DNA from: Bacteroidota bacterium
GTDB lineage: Bacteria; Bacteroidota; Bacteroidia; Bacteroidales; Paludibacteraceae
Assembly (NCBI GenBank): GCA_023391625.1
Contig: JAEWAN010000034.1
Location: forward strand, 310,001-374,000
Length of the DNA stretch: 64,000 bases
Direction: 5' to 3'
Shown: in pieces, positions 45,364 to 55,012 of the stretch
Numbering within the stretch: the stretch's first letter is position 1
Layout of the letters: every line of letters starts with the position of its first letter
The notes under the pieces: model-generated
The model's input: only the letters and a program-made list of their open reading frames with translations
What the model was told of the DNA's origin: nothing
Databases searched by the model: none
Made by a program: the position numbers and the translations under genes

Positions 45364-45785
45364 GATATTTTTTTACATTTTAGTTTAATCTCAGACAAAA
45401 ATAACAAAATCAAAGAACATTATTCGAAAGCCCGGAAAAAAGTATCCCTTCCACAAAGCGACAACCACTTATAACAATATCATTTTAATACAAAAACATA
45501 CAAAATAACAACAAATAATTACAAAACAAATAAAATTGACAACCTTTTGAATAAAAAAACAAAAACAACAGCACTATTTGTAACACAACAAAAGAAGAGT
45601 AAAAATAAATTAAAATCAAACAACAACAAAACACAACAAAATAACACAAATACATCAAATAAAATAATAAATCAAAACAAATAAAAATATATTTTTTCAA
45701 ACACAAATAAAAGTTCACCTATCTGTTTCCCCATTTATACTTTTGCTATATCAAAATAAGACTAACAAACATAACATTTAAAAAA
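45364..45785. other. G-depleted intergenic region before amtB
   Basis: The plus strand is built almost only of A, C and T: from 45481 to 45720 I count 8 G in 240 bases, and none from 45600 to 45712. It lies between the divergent DUF554 and amtB promoters. No gene is seen; the open minus-strand frame through it codes for a Phe/Leu/Cys/Tyr-rich string that reflects composition only. Confidence 0.65.
45738..45745 (+). promoter_or_regulatory. -7 promoter box of amtB
   Basis: TACTTTTG, 40 bases before the ATG at 45786. No TTG at the usual distance. Confidence 0.55.
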
Positions 45786-47141
45786 ATGAAAAAGAGGTGG
45801 ATTATTTTATTTTCGGTATTACTGCTTATCAGTATTTTAGGTCTGTTCTCTACAGAACCGAGTGATTTTTTTAAACTTGGAGAAGGTGTTAATACTGCAA
45901 ATGTAGCATGGATGATTACTGCTACTATTTTTGTACTAATGATGACTCCCGGGCTTTCCTTTTTTTATGGCGGTATGGTACGCACAAAAAACGTCATATC
46001 CACCATGCTACAAAGTTTCATTGCGATGGGAATCATCAGTGTTATATGGGTTTTCTTCGGCTTCAGCCTTGCATTCGGATCTGATTTAGGCCATTTTGTA
46101 GGTAACCCCACTACATTTTTCATGTTTAAAGGGGTCGGCGGAGGAATAGATGACGATTTATCACAAGCGCTCGGATTAACAATTCCGTTAGCCCTATATG
46201 CACTTTTCCAAATGAAATTTGCTATCATCACTCCTTCCCTTATTACCGGATCCTTTGCAGAGCGCGTTCGTTTCTCCGGTTATATGGTCTTCATGATATT
46301 GTTCTGTATCTTTGTATATTGTCCTTTAGCCCACTGGACATGGCATCCGGACGGATTTCTCAATATAATGCATGTCAAAGACTTTGCCGGAGGAATTGTA
46401 GTACATGCCTCTTCCGGTGTTGCGGCCCTGGCAGGTGCCATGTTTTTAGGGAAAAGAAAAGAACAGGGGAAACACACACCGGCCAATGTTCCGTTTGTAC
46501 TGCTGGGAGCAGCCATGCTATGGTTAGGTTGGTTTGGGTTCAACGCAGGTTCTGCGCTGGCTGCCGACGGAATGGCCATAAAAGCTTTCCTGAATACAAA
46601 CACTGCTTCCGCCACAGCTATGATATGTTGGATTTTATTTGACTGCCTGAGAGGACGCAAACCGTCTGCAATGGGAGCAGCAATCGGTGCTGTAGTAGGT
46701 TTGGTGGCTATCACACCTTCTGCCGGCTGGGTTACTGTAGGAGAAAGTATATTCATAGCTTTTGTTACAACCATCATCTGCAACCTGGCTGTAAGCTGGA
46801 AAAACTCCCAGTCATCACTGGACGATGCGTTAGATGTATTTCCTACCCATGGTGTAGGAGGTATAGTAGGAACTATCATGACCGGTATTTTCGTATATGA
46901 TGCAGAATCCGGAATCACTCATTTTCAAAGTTTCATAAACCACATACTCGCCGTAATCATTGTCTTCGGATATACCTTTATCGTCACATATGCCCTTTAC
47001 TGGCTTACCAACAAAATGATCCCCATGAGGGTTTCTGAAAAAAGTGAAAAGATAGGGTTGGACATGAGCCAACACGACGAACATTACGGAATAGACAGCG
47101 GAGAGAGGGAGTTAGCCGAATACTCAGAAAACAAGCATTAA
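45786..47141 (+). CDS. amtB: ammonium transporter, Amt family
   Basis: 451 residues with eleven to twelve helices after a signal-like start. Characteristic motifs are MTPGLSFFYGGMVRTKNV, the first pore His in IVVHASSGVAALAGA (about 205), and the second pore His in FPTHGVGGIVGT (about 355). It conducts ammonium across the inner membrane. The usual PII partner gene glnK is not adjacent. A strong terminator follows 43 bases after the stop. Confidence 0.94.
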   Translation: MKKRWIILFSVLLLISILGLFSTEPSDFFKLGEGVNTANVAWMITATIFVLMMTPGLSFFYGGMVRTKNVISTMLQSFIAMGIISVIWVFFGFSLAFGSDLGHFVGNPTTFFMFKGVGGGIDDDLSQALGLTIPLALYALFQMKFAIITPSLITGSFAERVRFSGYMVFMILFCIFVYCPLAHWTWHPDGFLNIMHVKDFAGGIVVHASSGVAALAGAMFLGKRKEQGKHTPANVPFVLLGAAMLWLGWFGFNAGSALAADGMAIKAFLNTNTASATAMICWILFDCLRGRKPSAMGAAIGAVVGLVAITPSAGWVTVGESIFIAFVTTIICNLAVSWKNSQSSLDDALDVFPTHGVGGIVGTIMTGIFVYDAESGITHFQSFINHILAVIIVFGYTFIVTYALYWLTNKMIPMRVSEKSEKIGLDMSQHDEHYGIDSGERELAEYSENKH

Positions 47142-47184
47142 AAATTAGCTTTCCGTCACACTCACATAATCAACCTTTCAATCA

Positions 47185-47213
47185 AAAACGCTTGTCAATG
47201 CAAGCGTTTTTTT
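47185..47213 (+). terminator. intrinsic terminator of amtB
   Basis: AAAACGCTTG / CAAGCGTTTT, 10-bp stem with a 6-base loop, then TTT. The TTG inside its left arm doubles as the -33 element of the next promoter. Confidence 0.88.
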
Positions 47214-47222
47214 GTAGGTTTG
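47192..47222 (+). promoter_or_regulatory. promoter of the AddB-like gene
   Basis: TTG (47192-47194), 20-base spacer, TAGGTTTG (47215-47222), predicted start near 47229, 22 bases before the ATG. Confidence 0.7.
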
Positions 47223-47250
47223 CGTTCCTTCAAAATCACCGGACACATCT

Positions 47251-50130
47251 ATGGATTCATTTCTCTTTCGTATAGCAAAATTATTTTACTCTGAGCTACA
47301 TACAGATATAAACCAATATACTTTTGTTTTTCCCAACCGACGTGCCGGACTTTTCTTCCAGCATTATCTTTCCCAACTTATAAACAAGCCTTTATTTTCA
47401 CCTGAAATAATCACGATAAATGAATGTTTCACCTCTGCATCACCCTGGCAGCCGGCCGACAAACTAAGTTCTCTTTTCAAGCTATACGAATTATATATTT
47501 CCATCAGTAAAAGCGAAGAAAATTTTGACAAATTCGTATTTTGGGGTGAAATGCTTCTTTCTGATTTTGAAGACATAGACAAATACAGGATTGATGCCAG
47601 CCAAATATTTACCAACGTTACCGAACTGAAACAGATAGACCAGTTATTCAACGTTTTTACAGAACAACAAATTGAGGCTATCAAACGGTTTTGGAGTAAT
47701 TTCGTACCGGTGACAGAAGGACAAACCCAACAAGATTTTATTGCAACCTGGAAAATTTTACTTCCTCTGTACCAACAGTTCAGAAGTTCACTTCTTTCTG
47801 AAAACACGGCTACCGAAGGCATGATATACCGGGAGGTGGCAGACCGTCTGGCTTCAAAAGACACTATCCCGGAATGGGCAGGCAAACAATTTGTTTTCAT
47901 TGGGTTTAACGGTTTAAATCCGTGTGAACGCGTATTATTCAGCGAACTTCGGAAACGGGAACAAGCTGACTTTTACTGGGATTATGAAGCTGACGAATTA
48001 CGCGATAGTGACAACCAAGCTTCCCGATACTATGCGGAAAACACCCACTTCTTCCCTTCCCGGTATAAAACGGAAGAACCCGTAATTGCACAGGAGAAAG
48101 AATTCGAACTGATAGCCGTACCATCAGAAGCCGGACAGGCCAAGCAAGTATATAACATCTTAAATAATTTATATCCGGCTAATGCCGCCAACCAAAACTG
48201 GATTAATACAGCCGTTGTTCTGGCTGATGAAAATTTATTATTACCCGTATTACATTCCATTCCCCAATCCATAACAAAGGTGAATGTCACGATGGGATTT
48301 CCCATAAAAACAACTCCCATCTCTGGATTGATAGAACATATATTTGAATTACAACGCAGAAAACGCACTACGGACAATCAGGATAGTTTTTACTACCAGA
48401 CGGTACTGAACATACTGAACCATCAGTACATAGCCAGGTTAAATCCACTGGAAGTACAAATTATCCGGCAAAAAATAACCGGAAACAACTGGATATATAT
48501 CCCGGAGAACGAACTTGCCTCCAACACACTTTTCAGCCTGATATTTTCATCTCCTAACGATACTGAATCTTTTCTGAATTATCTTTTATCCATCATCAGG
48601 CAATTGCAATCCGAATGGAAAAATATCCCTAAAGAGAATGACAGCCATTACCTGGAGCTGGACTTCTTATACCAATATTACATCACGCTCAACCGCATGG
48701 CAGGTATTATGGAAAATAAACCTTCCAGCATCAGCATGACAGTTGACACATTGATGCGTCTTACCCGGCAGATAACCAACACTATATCTATCCCATTCGT
48801 AGGAGAGCCGTTAAGCGGGCTGCAAATAATGGGAATACTGGAAACCCGGGGATTAGATTTTGAGAATGTCATCATTACCTCTTTCAATGAAGGCATTTTT
48901 CCAAAACGCAACAGTTCCAACAGCTTTATACCCAATAACCTGAGACGAGGATTTGAGCTTCCTACCACAGAGCATCAGGATGCTCTCTCTGCTTATAATT
49001 TCTACCGGCTCATACACCGTGCTAAACGGATATTCTTTGTATATGATTCACGTACGGAAGGCCTGCAAACAGGGGAAGTCAGCCGGTTTGCACATCAGCT
49101 GTATTACCATTACGGAGTTAATATAAAAAAGAAATCTGTCAATTTTGACATTTCATTTGAAAGTCCTCATATCCTGCAAATAAGCAAGACGGAGAGTGTC
49201 ATGAAAAAATTAGCCGGATTTTTATCCGTAGGCAACGGTTCTAAAGCATTATCCGCCAGTTCTATCAACAGCTATATAGACTGCCCTTTACAATTTTACC
49301 TTACCCGTGTGGAAGAGATAAAGCAGATAGATGAAGTAAAAGAAACCATAGAGGACAATATGTTCGGAACTATTTTTCATGCTGTCATGGAATATCTCTA
49401 CAAACCTTTTATAGGAAAAGTCATACATCCTGACGATTTTGATGTACTCATAAAAAACACATTACATATAGACCAGGAAATAGCCAGAGCTTTTTCCGAA
49501 AAATACTTCAAAAGAAAAGACAACACAATTGTCACCCTGGAAGGCAATAACCTGTTAATAGCACACGTCATCCGGAAGTATGTTCTTCAGGTCCTGCGTA
49601 CAGACAAACAATACGCACCTTTCCGATACATTAATTCCGAAGAAAAATACGAAATAACCTACCCTATTTTTAACGGACAGAAACAGGTTAACTTAAAAGG
49701 ATTCATAGACCGGATTGATGAAAAGGACGAATATGTACGAATTATTGATTACAAGACGGGAAGCGGGTCACTGGATTTCAGAAACTTTGACGAAGTATTT
49801 GAACACAACAACGACAAACGTCCTAAGTATGTGTTACAAACCTTTTTATACGGTATTTTATATAAAGACCACGTACACAATAAAAAAATAATTCCCGGTA
49901 TTTATTACATGCGTGATATTTTCAAAGATAACTTTGAAAACACAATACACTACAAACCGGAAAAAAATGTCAATGAAACAATTACCGATTTTGCAATCTA
50001 TGAAGATGAATACCGCAGCCACCTGACCAAATGCCTGGAAGAAATATTCAATCCGGATATTCCTTTCCTACAGTGTGAAAGCACCAAACCATGCCAGTAC
50101 TGTCCTTATAAAGAAATATGCAACAGGTAA
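47251..50130 (+). CDS. AddB-like recombination nuclease (inactive helicase plus PD-(D/E)XK)
   Basis: 959 residues. The N-terminal part resembles a superfamily I helicase without a Walker A motif (FVFPNRRAGLFFQHYL). Then comes a region with GLDFENVIITSFNEGIFP, and a C-terminal RecB-type nuclease with VRIIDYKTGSGSL, where D and K of D-x-K are intact. Four Cys suited to a 4Fe-4S cluster are at about 678 and at 948, 951 and 957. AddB works with AddA in resecting broken DNA ends, but no addA-like gene is adjacent here. CYTH and exported-protein genes follow. Confidence 0.85.
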   Translation: MDSFLFRIAKLFYSELHTDINQYTFVFPNRRAGLFFQHYLSQLINKPLFSPEIITINECFTSASPWQPADKLSSLFKLYELYISISKSEENFDKFVFWGEMLLSDFEDIDKYRIDASQIFTNVTELKQIDQLFNVFTEQQIEAIKRFWSNFVPVTEGQTQQDFIATWKILLPLYQQFRSSLLSENTATEGMIYREVADRLASKDTIPEWAGKQFVFIGFNGLNPCERVLFSELRKREQADFYWDYEADELRDSDNQASRYYAENTHFFPSRYKTEEPVIAQEKEFELIAVPSEAGQAKQVYNILNNLYPANAANQNWINTAVVLADENLLLPVLHSIPQSITKVNVTMGFPIKTTPISGLIEHIFELQRRKRTTDNQDSFYYQTVLNILNHQYIARLNPLEVQIIRQKITGNNWIYIPENELASNTLFSLIFSSPNDTESFLNYLLSIIRQLQSEWKNIPKENDSHYLELDFLYQYYITLNRMAGIMENKPSSISMTVDTLMRLTRQITNTISIPFVGEPLSGLQIMGILETRGLDFENVIITSFNEGIFPKRNSSNSFIPNNLRRGFELPTTEHQDALSAYNFYRLIHRAKRIFFVYDSRTEGLQTGEVSRFAHQLYYHYGVNIKKKSVNFDISFESPHILQISKTESVMKKLAGFLSVGNGSKALSASSINSYIDCPLQFYLTRVEEIKQIDEVKETIEDNMFGTIFHAVMEYLYKPFIGKVIHPDDFDVLIKNTLHIDQEIARAFSEKYFKRKDNTIVTLEGNNLLIAHVIRKYVLQVLRTDKQYAPFRYINSEEKYEITYPIFNGQKQVNLKGFIDRIDEKDEYVRIIDYKTGSGSLDFRNFDEVFEHNNDKRPKYVLQTFLYGILYKDHVHNKKIIPGIYYMRDIFKDNFENTIHYKPEKNVNETITDFAIYEDEYRSHLTKCLEEIFNPDIPFLQCESTKPCQYCPYKEICNR

Positions 50131-50154
50131 AATTCACCCTATAAATACAAAAAC

Positions 50155-50622
50155 ATGATTGAAATAGAACGTAAATTCTTAGTTAAAGGAGAATATAAAT
50201 CATATGCCTCAGCCAGCTACCGTATAGCACAAGGTTACTTATCATCTTCACCGTCATGCACCGTACGTGTAAGGATAAAAGGTGATAAAGGATACATCAC
50301 CATAAAAGGGAAAAGCAACGATTCCGGTCTGAGCCGTTACGAATGGGAAAAAGAGATACCCGCCAATGAAGCCGAAGAGTTATTAAAACTATGCCAGTCC
50401 AGCATAGTAGATAAAATACGTTATGAAGTTCCTTTTGCCGGTCACACATTTGAGGTCGATGAATTTTTAGGAGAAAATACGGGATTAGTCGTTGCTGAAA
50501 TAGAACTTGCCACAGAAGATGAACACTTCGAAAAACCGGAATGGCTGGGAGAAGAAGTTACAGGAAATAAACGATATTATAACTCCTACTTAAGCAAACA
50601 TCCTTATAAAACAGGGGATTAA
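50155..50622 (+). CDS. CYTH-domain protein (triphosphatase/adenylate cyclase fold)
   Basis: 155 residues. EIERKFLV at residues 3-10 is the CYTH signature ExExK, followed by charged strands with RVRIKGDKGYITIKGK and YEWEKEI and FEVDEFLGENTGLVVAEIEL. Small bacterial CYTH proteins are mostly inorganic triphosphatases needing Mg2+; cyclase activity is less likely. It starts 24 bases after the AddB-like stop, probably cotranscribed. Confidence 0.88.
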   Translation: MIEIERKFLVKGEYKSYASASYRIAQGYLSSSPSCTVRVRIKGDKGYITIKGKSNDSGLSRYEWEKEIPANEAEELLKLCQSSIVDKIRYEVPFAGHTFEVDEFLGENTGLVVAEIELATEDEHFEKPEWLGEEVTGNKRYYNSYLSKHPYKTGD

Positions 50623-50723
50623 ACTTACAAATTACGGTAATCCATATATAACAACAAAATGAAGTTTTTATTAAAGCTTACTAAAAATATCATAATAAAA
50701 TCCGTCTTATCTTTCAAATAACA

Positions 50724-50731
50724 TACATTTG
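50724..50731 (+). promoter_or_regulatory. -7 promoter box of the beta-propeller gene
   Basis: TACATTTG, 42 bases before the ATG at 50774; no clear TTG upstream. Confidence 0.5.
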
Positions 50732-50773
50732 CCGCTCATCCGAATAAAAAAGTAAAAGTCCTTTCCGGAAAGC

Positions 50774-52306
50774 ATGAGCAAACACCATACATATATAACG
50801 ACGAATATTTTCATCACAACAATCTGTATATGTATGTTTATCCCCACACTACTGCATGCGGAACCAGTAAAAGAAGCTACTATTGATTACATAAGCAGGT
50901 CTGCGCTGCCAATGCAGTTGAATGAATCTTCCGGACTGATATTCTGGAATGGAAAATTATGGTCACACAATGACAGCAGCGGAACCGACAGTATCTACGG
51001 CTTTAGTGTGACAGACCCTCTAAAACTCGAGCAATATTATACGGGAGCGCCCAATATAGACTGGGAAGCAATAGAACAAGATGAACAGTATATATACATA
51101 GGCGATTTTGGCAACAACAAAGCCATACCACGTACAGACCTTTGTATCTTCAGAATAACGAAAAAATCCTTATTAAACCTTTCTCCGGTGGTAGATACCA
51201 TCTATTTCCACTACCCGGAACAAACTGATTTTAGCACACGTCCGAAAAGTGAAAATACCGACTTTGACTGCGAAGCTTTCATTGTATCCGAAGACAGCCT
51301 GTACCTATTCACCAAGCAATGGATCGGCAATAAAACCGCTCTATACTCACTGCCTAAAACGCCCGGTACTTACGCAGCCAAATACATATCAACATATAAT
51401 ATAGAGGGACTCGTTACCGATGCCACCTATCTGGAATCAAAAAACATACTGGCCCTATGTTGCTATTCTGCCAACTACTTAAAACAATACCTGTACATAT
51501 TTTATGATTTTGAAGAGAATGATTTTTTCAACGGTAAGAAATACAAATTTAACCTGAATTTAGGAATATTTCCACACCAGACGGAAGGTATCACTACAAT
51601 AGACGGAGGCACTTATTACGTAACCAATGAATACCAGCCCGTAAGCCCGCAAAGGTTACATATCTTTGACATCAATACATACATCAAAGATTATCTGTTA
51701 CGGCCGGAAAGTGCAGACGAAATACAAGGGCCTGTAAACATATGCAGGGACAAACGTTCTGTTACATACACCATTCCGACTATTCCTCAGGCCGTCAGTT
51801 ACGAATGGACTTTGCCGGAAGGCGCAGTTGGAGGCAGTATCAGCAATAGCATAGAAATAGTGCTTAACGATACCGTCACCTCCGGAGAAATCAGTGTCCG
51901 TGGAGTTAATATGTATGGTAAAGGCAAAACCTCTTCCCTAACATTTACCGTCCATGAAAAAACAGAAACGCCCCATATTTCAATATCTGATTCCAACCGT
52001 AACATACTATACTCCTCCTCATCTATAGGAAACCAATGGTATGATCAGGAAGGTCCGATCAAAGGGGTTACCGATACATATTACGAAGTAACTACCTATG
52101 GTGAATATTATGTAGTTGTGACTGTGAATGGTTGCAGTTCCGCCCCATCTAATATCATAAAGACAGGGTGTGTTATATCACCGGATGAAGTGCCTCTGCT
52201 GCAAACGGCTCCCGTCCATATTCCTACAGACTTGCATTCTCTATATAAAACACCGGAAAAAAAGGAACAAAAGCGATACCGGATATTTTTCTGGCGGAAC
52301 AAATAA
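50774..52306 (+). CDS. exported beta-propeller protein with PKD/Ig-like modules
   Basis: 510 residues with a signal peptide (about 1-29). Residues about 35-310 look like a six-bladed propeller (SSGLIFWNGKLWSHNDSSGTD, NIDWEAIEQDEQYIYIGDFGNN, NIEGLVTDATYLESKNILALCCY). This is followed by a PKD-like Ig module (about 320-395) and a second Ig-like module with GNQWYDQEGPIKGVTD, which in related proteins precedes a type IX secretion tail. Here the tail is short and basic, so the sorting domain appears to be missing. Ligand unknown. Confidence 0.65.
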   Translation: MSKHHTYITTNIFITTICICMFIPTLLHAEPVKEATIDYISRSALPMQLNESSGLIFWNGKLWSHNDSSGTDSIYGFSVTDPLKLEQYYTGAPNIDWEAIEQDEQYIYIGDFGNNKAIPRTDLCIFRITKKSLLNLSPVVDTIYFHYPEQTDFSTRPKSENTDFDCEAFIVSEDSLYLFTKQWIGNKTALYSLPKTPGTYAAKYISTYNIEGLVTDATYLESKNILALCCYSANYLKQYLYIFYDFEENDFFNGKKYKFNLNLGIFPHQTEGITTIDGGTYYVTNEYQPVSPQRLHIFDINTYIKDYLLRPESADEIQGPVNICRDKRSVTYTIPTIPQAVSYEWTLPEGAVGGSISNSIEIVLNDTVTSGEISVRGVNMYGKGKTSSLTFTVHEKTETPHISISDSNRNILYSSSSIGNQWYDQEGPIKGVTDTYYEVTTYGEYYVVVTVNGCSSAPSNIIKTGCVISPDEVPLLQTAPVHIPTDLHSLYKTPEKKEQKRYRIFFWRNK

Positions 52307-52399
52307 AAACAGGTATATCTTCCCTTTTTACCGTATAAAAGCACAATATAATTACGAACATATCCTTCTACATTGAGTTTATTTTCAGATTCTTTTCAC

Positions 52400-52407
52400 T
52401 ATCTTTG
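52400..52407 (+). promoter_or_regulatory. -7 promoter box of typA
   Basis: TATCTTTG, predicted start near 52414. It rules out the in-frame ATG at 52373 and supports translation from 52433. Confidence 0.6.
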
Positions 52408-52432
52408 CAAACTCAAAAAAAGATTGTGTAAA

Positions 52433-54232
52433 ATGCAGAAAATTAGGAATATTGCGATCATCGCACACGTTGACCACGGAAAGACTACGTTAGTTGATAA
52501 AATGTTATATGCCGGGAAGCTATTTCGTGAGAATGAAGGCACCGGAGAGTTAATCATGGATAACAACGATCTGGAACGCGAAAGAGGAATTACAATTCTG
52601 GCAAAAAACGTTTCAATCGACTATAAAGGATACAAAATCAATATTATAGATACTCCGGGGCACGCTGACTTTGGCGGTGAAGTGGAACGCGTACTGAACA
52701 TGGCTGACGGTGTGTTGCTGCTGGTAGATGCCTTTGAAGGTCCAATGCCGCAAACCCGTTTCGTGCTTCAAAAAGCACTACAAATGGGGCTGCAACCTAT
52801 TGTTGTAGTGAATAAAGTAGACAAACCGAACTGCCGTCCGGACGAAGCACAGGAAGCTGTGTTCGACTTAATGTTCAATTTGGATGCAAGCGAATCGCAA
52901 TTAAATTTCCATACCATATACGGATCAGCCAAACAAAACTGGATGTCTGAAGACTGGAGAAAACCAACAGACAACATCCTGCCTCTTTTGGATGCGATCA
53001 TAGAATATATTCCGGAGCCGGAATACCTTGAAGGTACTCCTCAAATGCTTATCACTTCACTGGACTACTCTTCCTACGTAGGACGTATCGCCGTAGGACG
53101 CGTACACAGAGGTACATTAAAAGAAAATATGGATGTCAGCCTGGTAAAACGTGACGGAAGCATTATCAAATCACGTATCAAGGAACTGCATACATTCACC
53201 GGATTGGGACGTACCAAAACACAGGAAGTACAGTCCGGAGACATTTGCGCGTTGGTAGGAATAGACGGTTTTGAAATAGGCGACTCCATCGCTGATTTTG
53301 AAAATCCGGAACCGCTGAAACCTATTGCCATTGATGAACCGACCATGAGTATGGTATTTACCATCAATGACTCTCCTTTCTTTGGAAAAGAAGGAAAATA
53401 TGTAACATCACGCCATATACACGACCGTTTGATAAAAGAATTGGACAAAAACCTGGCTCTTCGGGTTGAAAAAAATCCGGACTCCGACGTATGGCATGTA
53501 TACGGCCGTGGCGTGCTTCACTTATCGGTACTGATTGAAACCATGCGCCGTGAAGGATATGAGTTGCAAGTGGGACAACCTCAGGTTATTTATAAAGAAA
53601 TAAACGGAGAACGTTGTGAACCGATAGAACAACTGACCATTAACCTACCGGAAGAATGTTCAGGTAAAGTCATAGAAGCTGTAGCAAACCGCAAAGGAGA
53701 AATGCTAAGTATGGAAGCTAAAAATGACCGTATCCAACTGGAATTCCAGATACCGTCAAGGGGAATCATCGGACTACGTAATATCGTGCTGACTCTGTCG
53801 TCAGGAGAAGCCATCATGTCACACCGTTTCCTTGAATACCAACCATACAAAGGTCATATAGACAAACGAACCAACGGCTCTATCATAGCAATGGAAAGCG
53901 GTACTGCCTTTGCTTACGCTATTGACAAATTGCAAGACAGAGGAAAATTCTTTATATTCCCTCAGGACGAAGTGTATGCCGGTCAGGTAGTTGGAGAAAA
54001 TGCCAAGGAAGGAGACATGGTAGTTAATGTAACGAAGTCTAAAAAACTGACCAACGTACGTGCTTCCGGATCTGATGAAAAAGCAAGAATCATCCCTCCT
54101 ATCGTGTTTAGTCTGGAGGAAGCGTTGGAATATATAAAAGAAGATGAATATGTAGAGGTAACTCCGTCTAAAATCCGGTTAAGAAAAATTATACTGGATG
54201 AAAACGAAAGAAAACGGCAATCAAAAAAATAA
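52433..54232 (+). CDS. typA: translational GTPase TypA/BipA
   Basis: 599 residues from MQKIRNIAIIAHVDHGKTTL. G1 motif AHVDHGKT (11-18), ERGITI switch, DTPGHADF (G3) and NKVD (G4) are present. EF-G-like domains follow, then the BipA C-terminal domain with GTAFAYAIDKLQDRGKFFI. It is a ribosome-associated GTPase involved in 50S assembly and stress growth. It stands behind its own promoter and is followed after 24 bases by an outer-membrane barrel gene. Confidence 0.96.
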   Translation: MQKIRNIAIIAHVDHGKTTLVDKMLYAGKLFRENEGTGELIMDNNDLERERGITILAKNVSIDYKGYKINIIDTPGHADFGGEVERVLNMADGVLLLVDAFEGPMPQTRFVLQKALQMGLQPIVVVNKVDKPNCRPDEAQEAVFDLMFNLDASESQLNFHTIYGSAKQNWMSEDWRKPTDNILPLLDAIIEYIPEPEYLEGTPQMLITSLDYSSYVGRIAVGRVHRGTLKENMDVSLVKRDGSIIKSRIKELHTFTGLGRTKTQEVQSGDICALVGIDGFEIGDSIADFENPEPLKPIAIDEPTMSMVFTINDSPFFGKEGKYVTSRHIHDRLIKELDKNLALRVEKNPDSDVWHVYGRGVLHLSVLIETMRREGYELQVGQPQVIYKEINGERCEPIEQLTINLPEECSGKVIEAVANRKGEMLSMEAKNDRIQLEFQIPSRGIIGLRNIVLTLSSGEAIMSHRFLEYQPYKGHIDKRTNGSIIAMESGTAFAYAIDKLQDRGKFFIFPQDEVYAGQVVGENAKEGDMVVNVTKSKKLTNVRASGSDEKARIIPPIVFSLEEALEYIKEDEYVEVTPSKIRLRKIILDENERKRQSKK

Positions 54233-54256
54233 ATATTCACCTTTAACTTCAACATC

Positions 54257-54856
54257 ATGGTTGTAAAAAAAGCACTTTTCCTATTTCTGTTTTGTTTCGC
54301 ATCAATAGGACTGTACTCTCAAATCGGAATAAGAGGAGGATACAATGTATCCAGTCTTCGATTTAATAAAGAGTATAATGCTCCGGATTTGAGCCGGTTT
54401 CAGTTAGGACTTACTTACAGCTATATGCCTTCGGCAGGTAAAGGATTTGGTTTGGAAACCGGACTGCTTTACACACAGAAAGGAAGTTTAAACAGAGATT
54501 ACCAAACTACCAAATATAAATTAAACTATCTGGAAATTCCTTTAAACCTCCGTTATTTATTACGTGTAGGTCCTATTGGTATATACGCTTATGCCGGATT
54601 ATACGGAGGTTATCTGACTAATGCCGTATATCAGACTGAATCTGCTAAAACAGAAATAGAAGTTGGCAAATTTGCCGATAGGCTTGATTTTGGTTACGGC
54701 TTAGGCTTAGGTGTTGAATTATTAAGCAGAGTGCAGTTAGGATTCAACTGGTCCAGTGGGTTCATTGATGTTTCCCATGTGTATAATTCAGTTGAAGGCA
54801 ATGTCACCAGTATGAAAAACAGGCTTGCCTCCGTAACATTGGGATTCCTATTTTAA
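54257..54856 (+). CDS. outer-membrane beta-barrel protein (PorT-like)
   Basis: 199 residues. A signal peptide ends at LYSQ, followed by IGIRGGYNVSSLRF and repeated amphipathic strands (FGLETGLLYTQKGSL, LNYLEIPLNLRYLLRVG), ending in Phe (VTLGFLF). This is the Bacteroidota eight-stranded barrel type (OMP_b-brl_2). Function unknown. It is probably cotranscribed with typA and closed by a terminator. Confidence 0.82.
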   Translation: MVVKKALFLFLFCFASIGLYSQIGIRGGYNVSSLRFNKEYNAPDLSRFQLGLTYSYMPSAGKGFGLETGLLYTQKGSLNRDYQTTKYKLNYLEIPLNLRYLLRVGPIGIYAYAGLYGGYLTNAVYQTESAKTEIEVGKFADRLDFGYGLGLGVELLSRVQLGFNWSSGFIDVSHVYNSVEGNVTSMKNRLASVTLGFLF

Positions 54857-54882
54857 ACAAGGAAATCATGATTTCAATATAT

Positions 54883-54914
54883 AAAGGAGCGGTAATATTA
54901 TTACCGCTCCTTTT
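54883..54914 (+). terminator. intrinsic terminator of typA-barrel operon
   Basis: AAAGGAGCGGTAA / TTACCGCTCCTTT, 13-bp perfect stem with a 5-base loop, followed by TTTTG. Confidence 0.88.
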
Positions 54915-55012
54915 GTTATTCTAAGGACTATAAATCCTCAATTTTTATTATCCGTATCATCAAGGCTATTTAATTTTATAAAATCAGCTAAACTCCTTAC
55001 ATAAATAAAAAA

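Noticed and set aside
45485..45718. 77-codon hydrophobic open frame on the minus strand upstream of amtB
   Set aside because: It consists of Phe, Leu, Cys and Tyr because the complementary strand is A/C only; no promoter or family fits.
46280..46918. 212-codon open frame on the strand opposite amtB
   Set aside because: It is antisense to a clear Amt gene and has a proline/alanine/threonine composition typical of a shadow frame.
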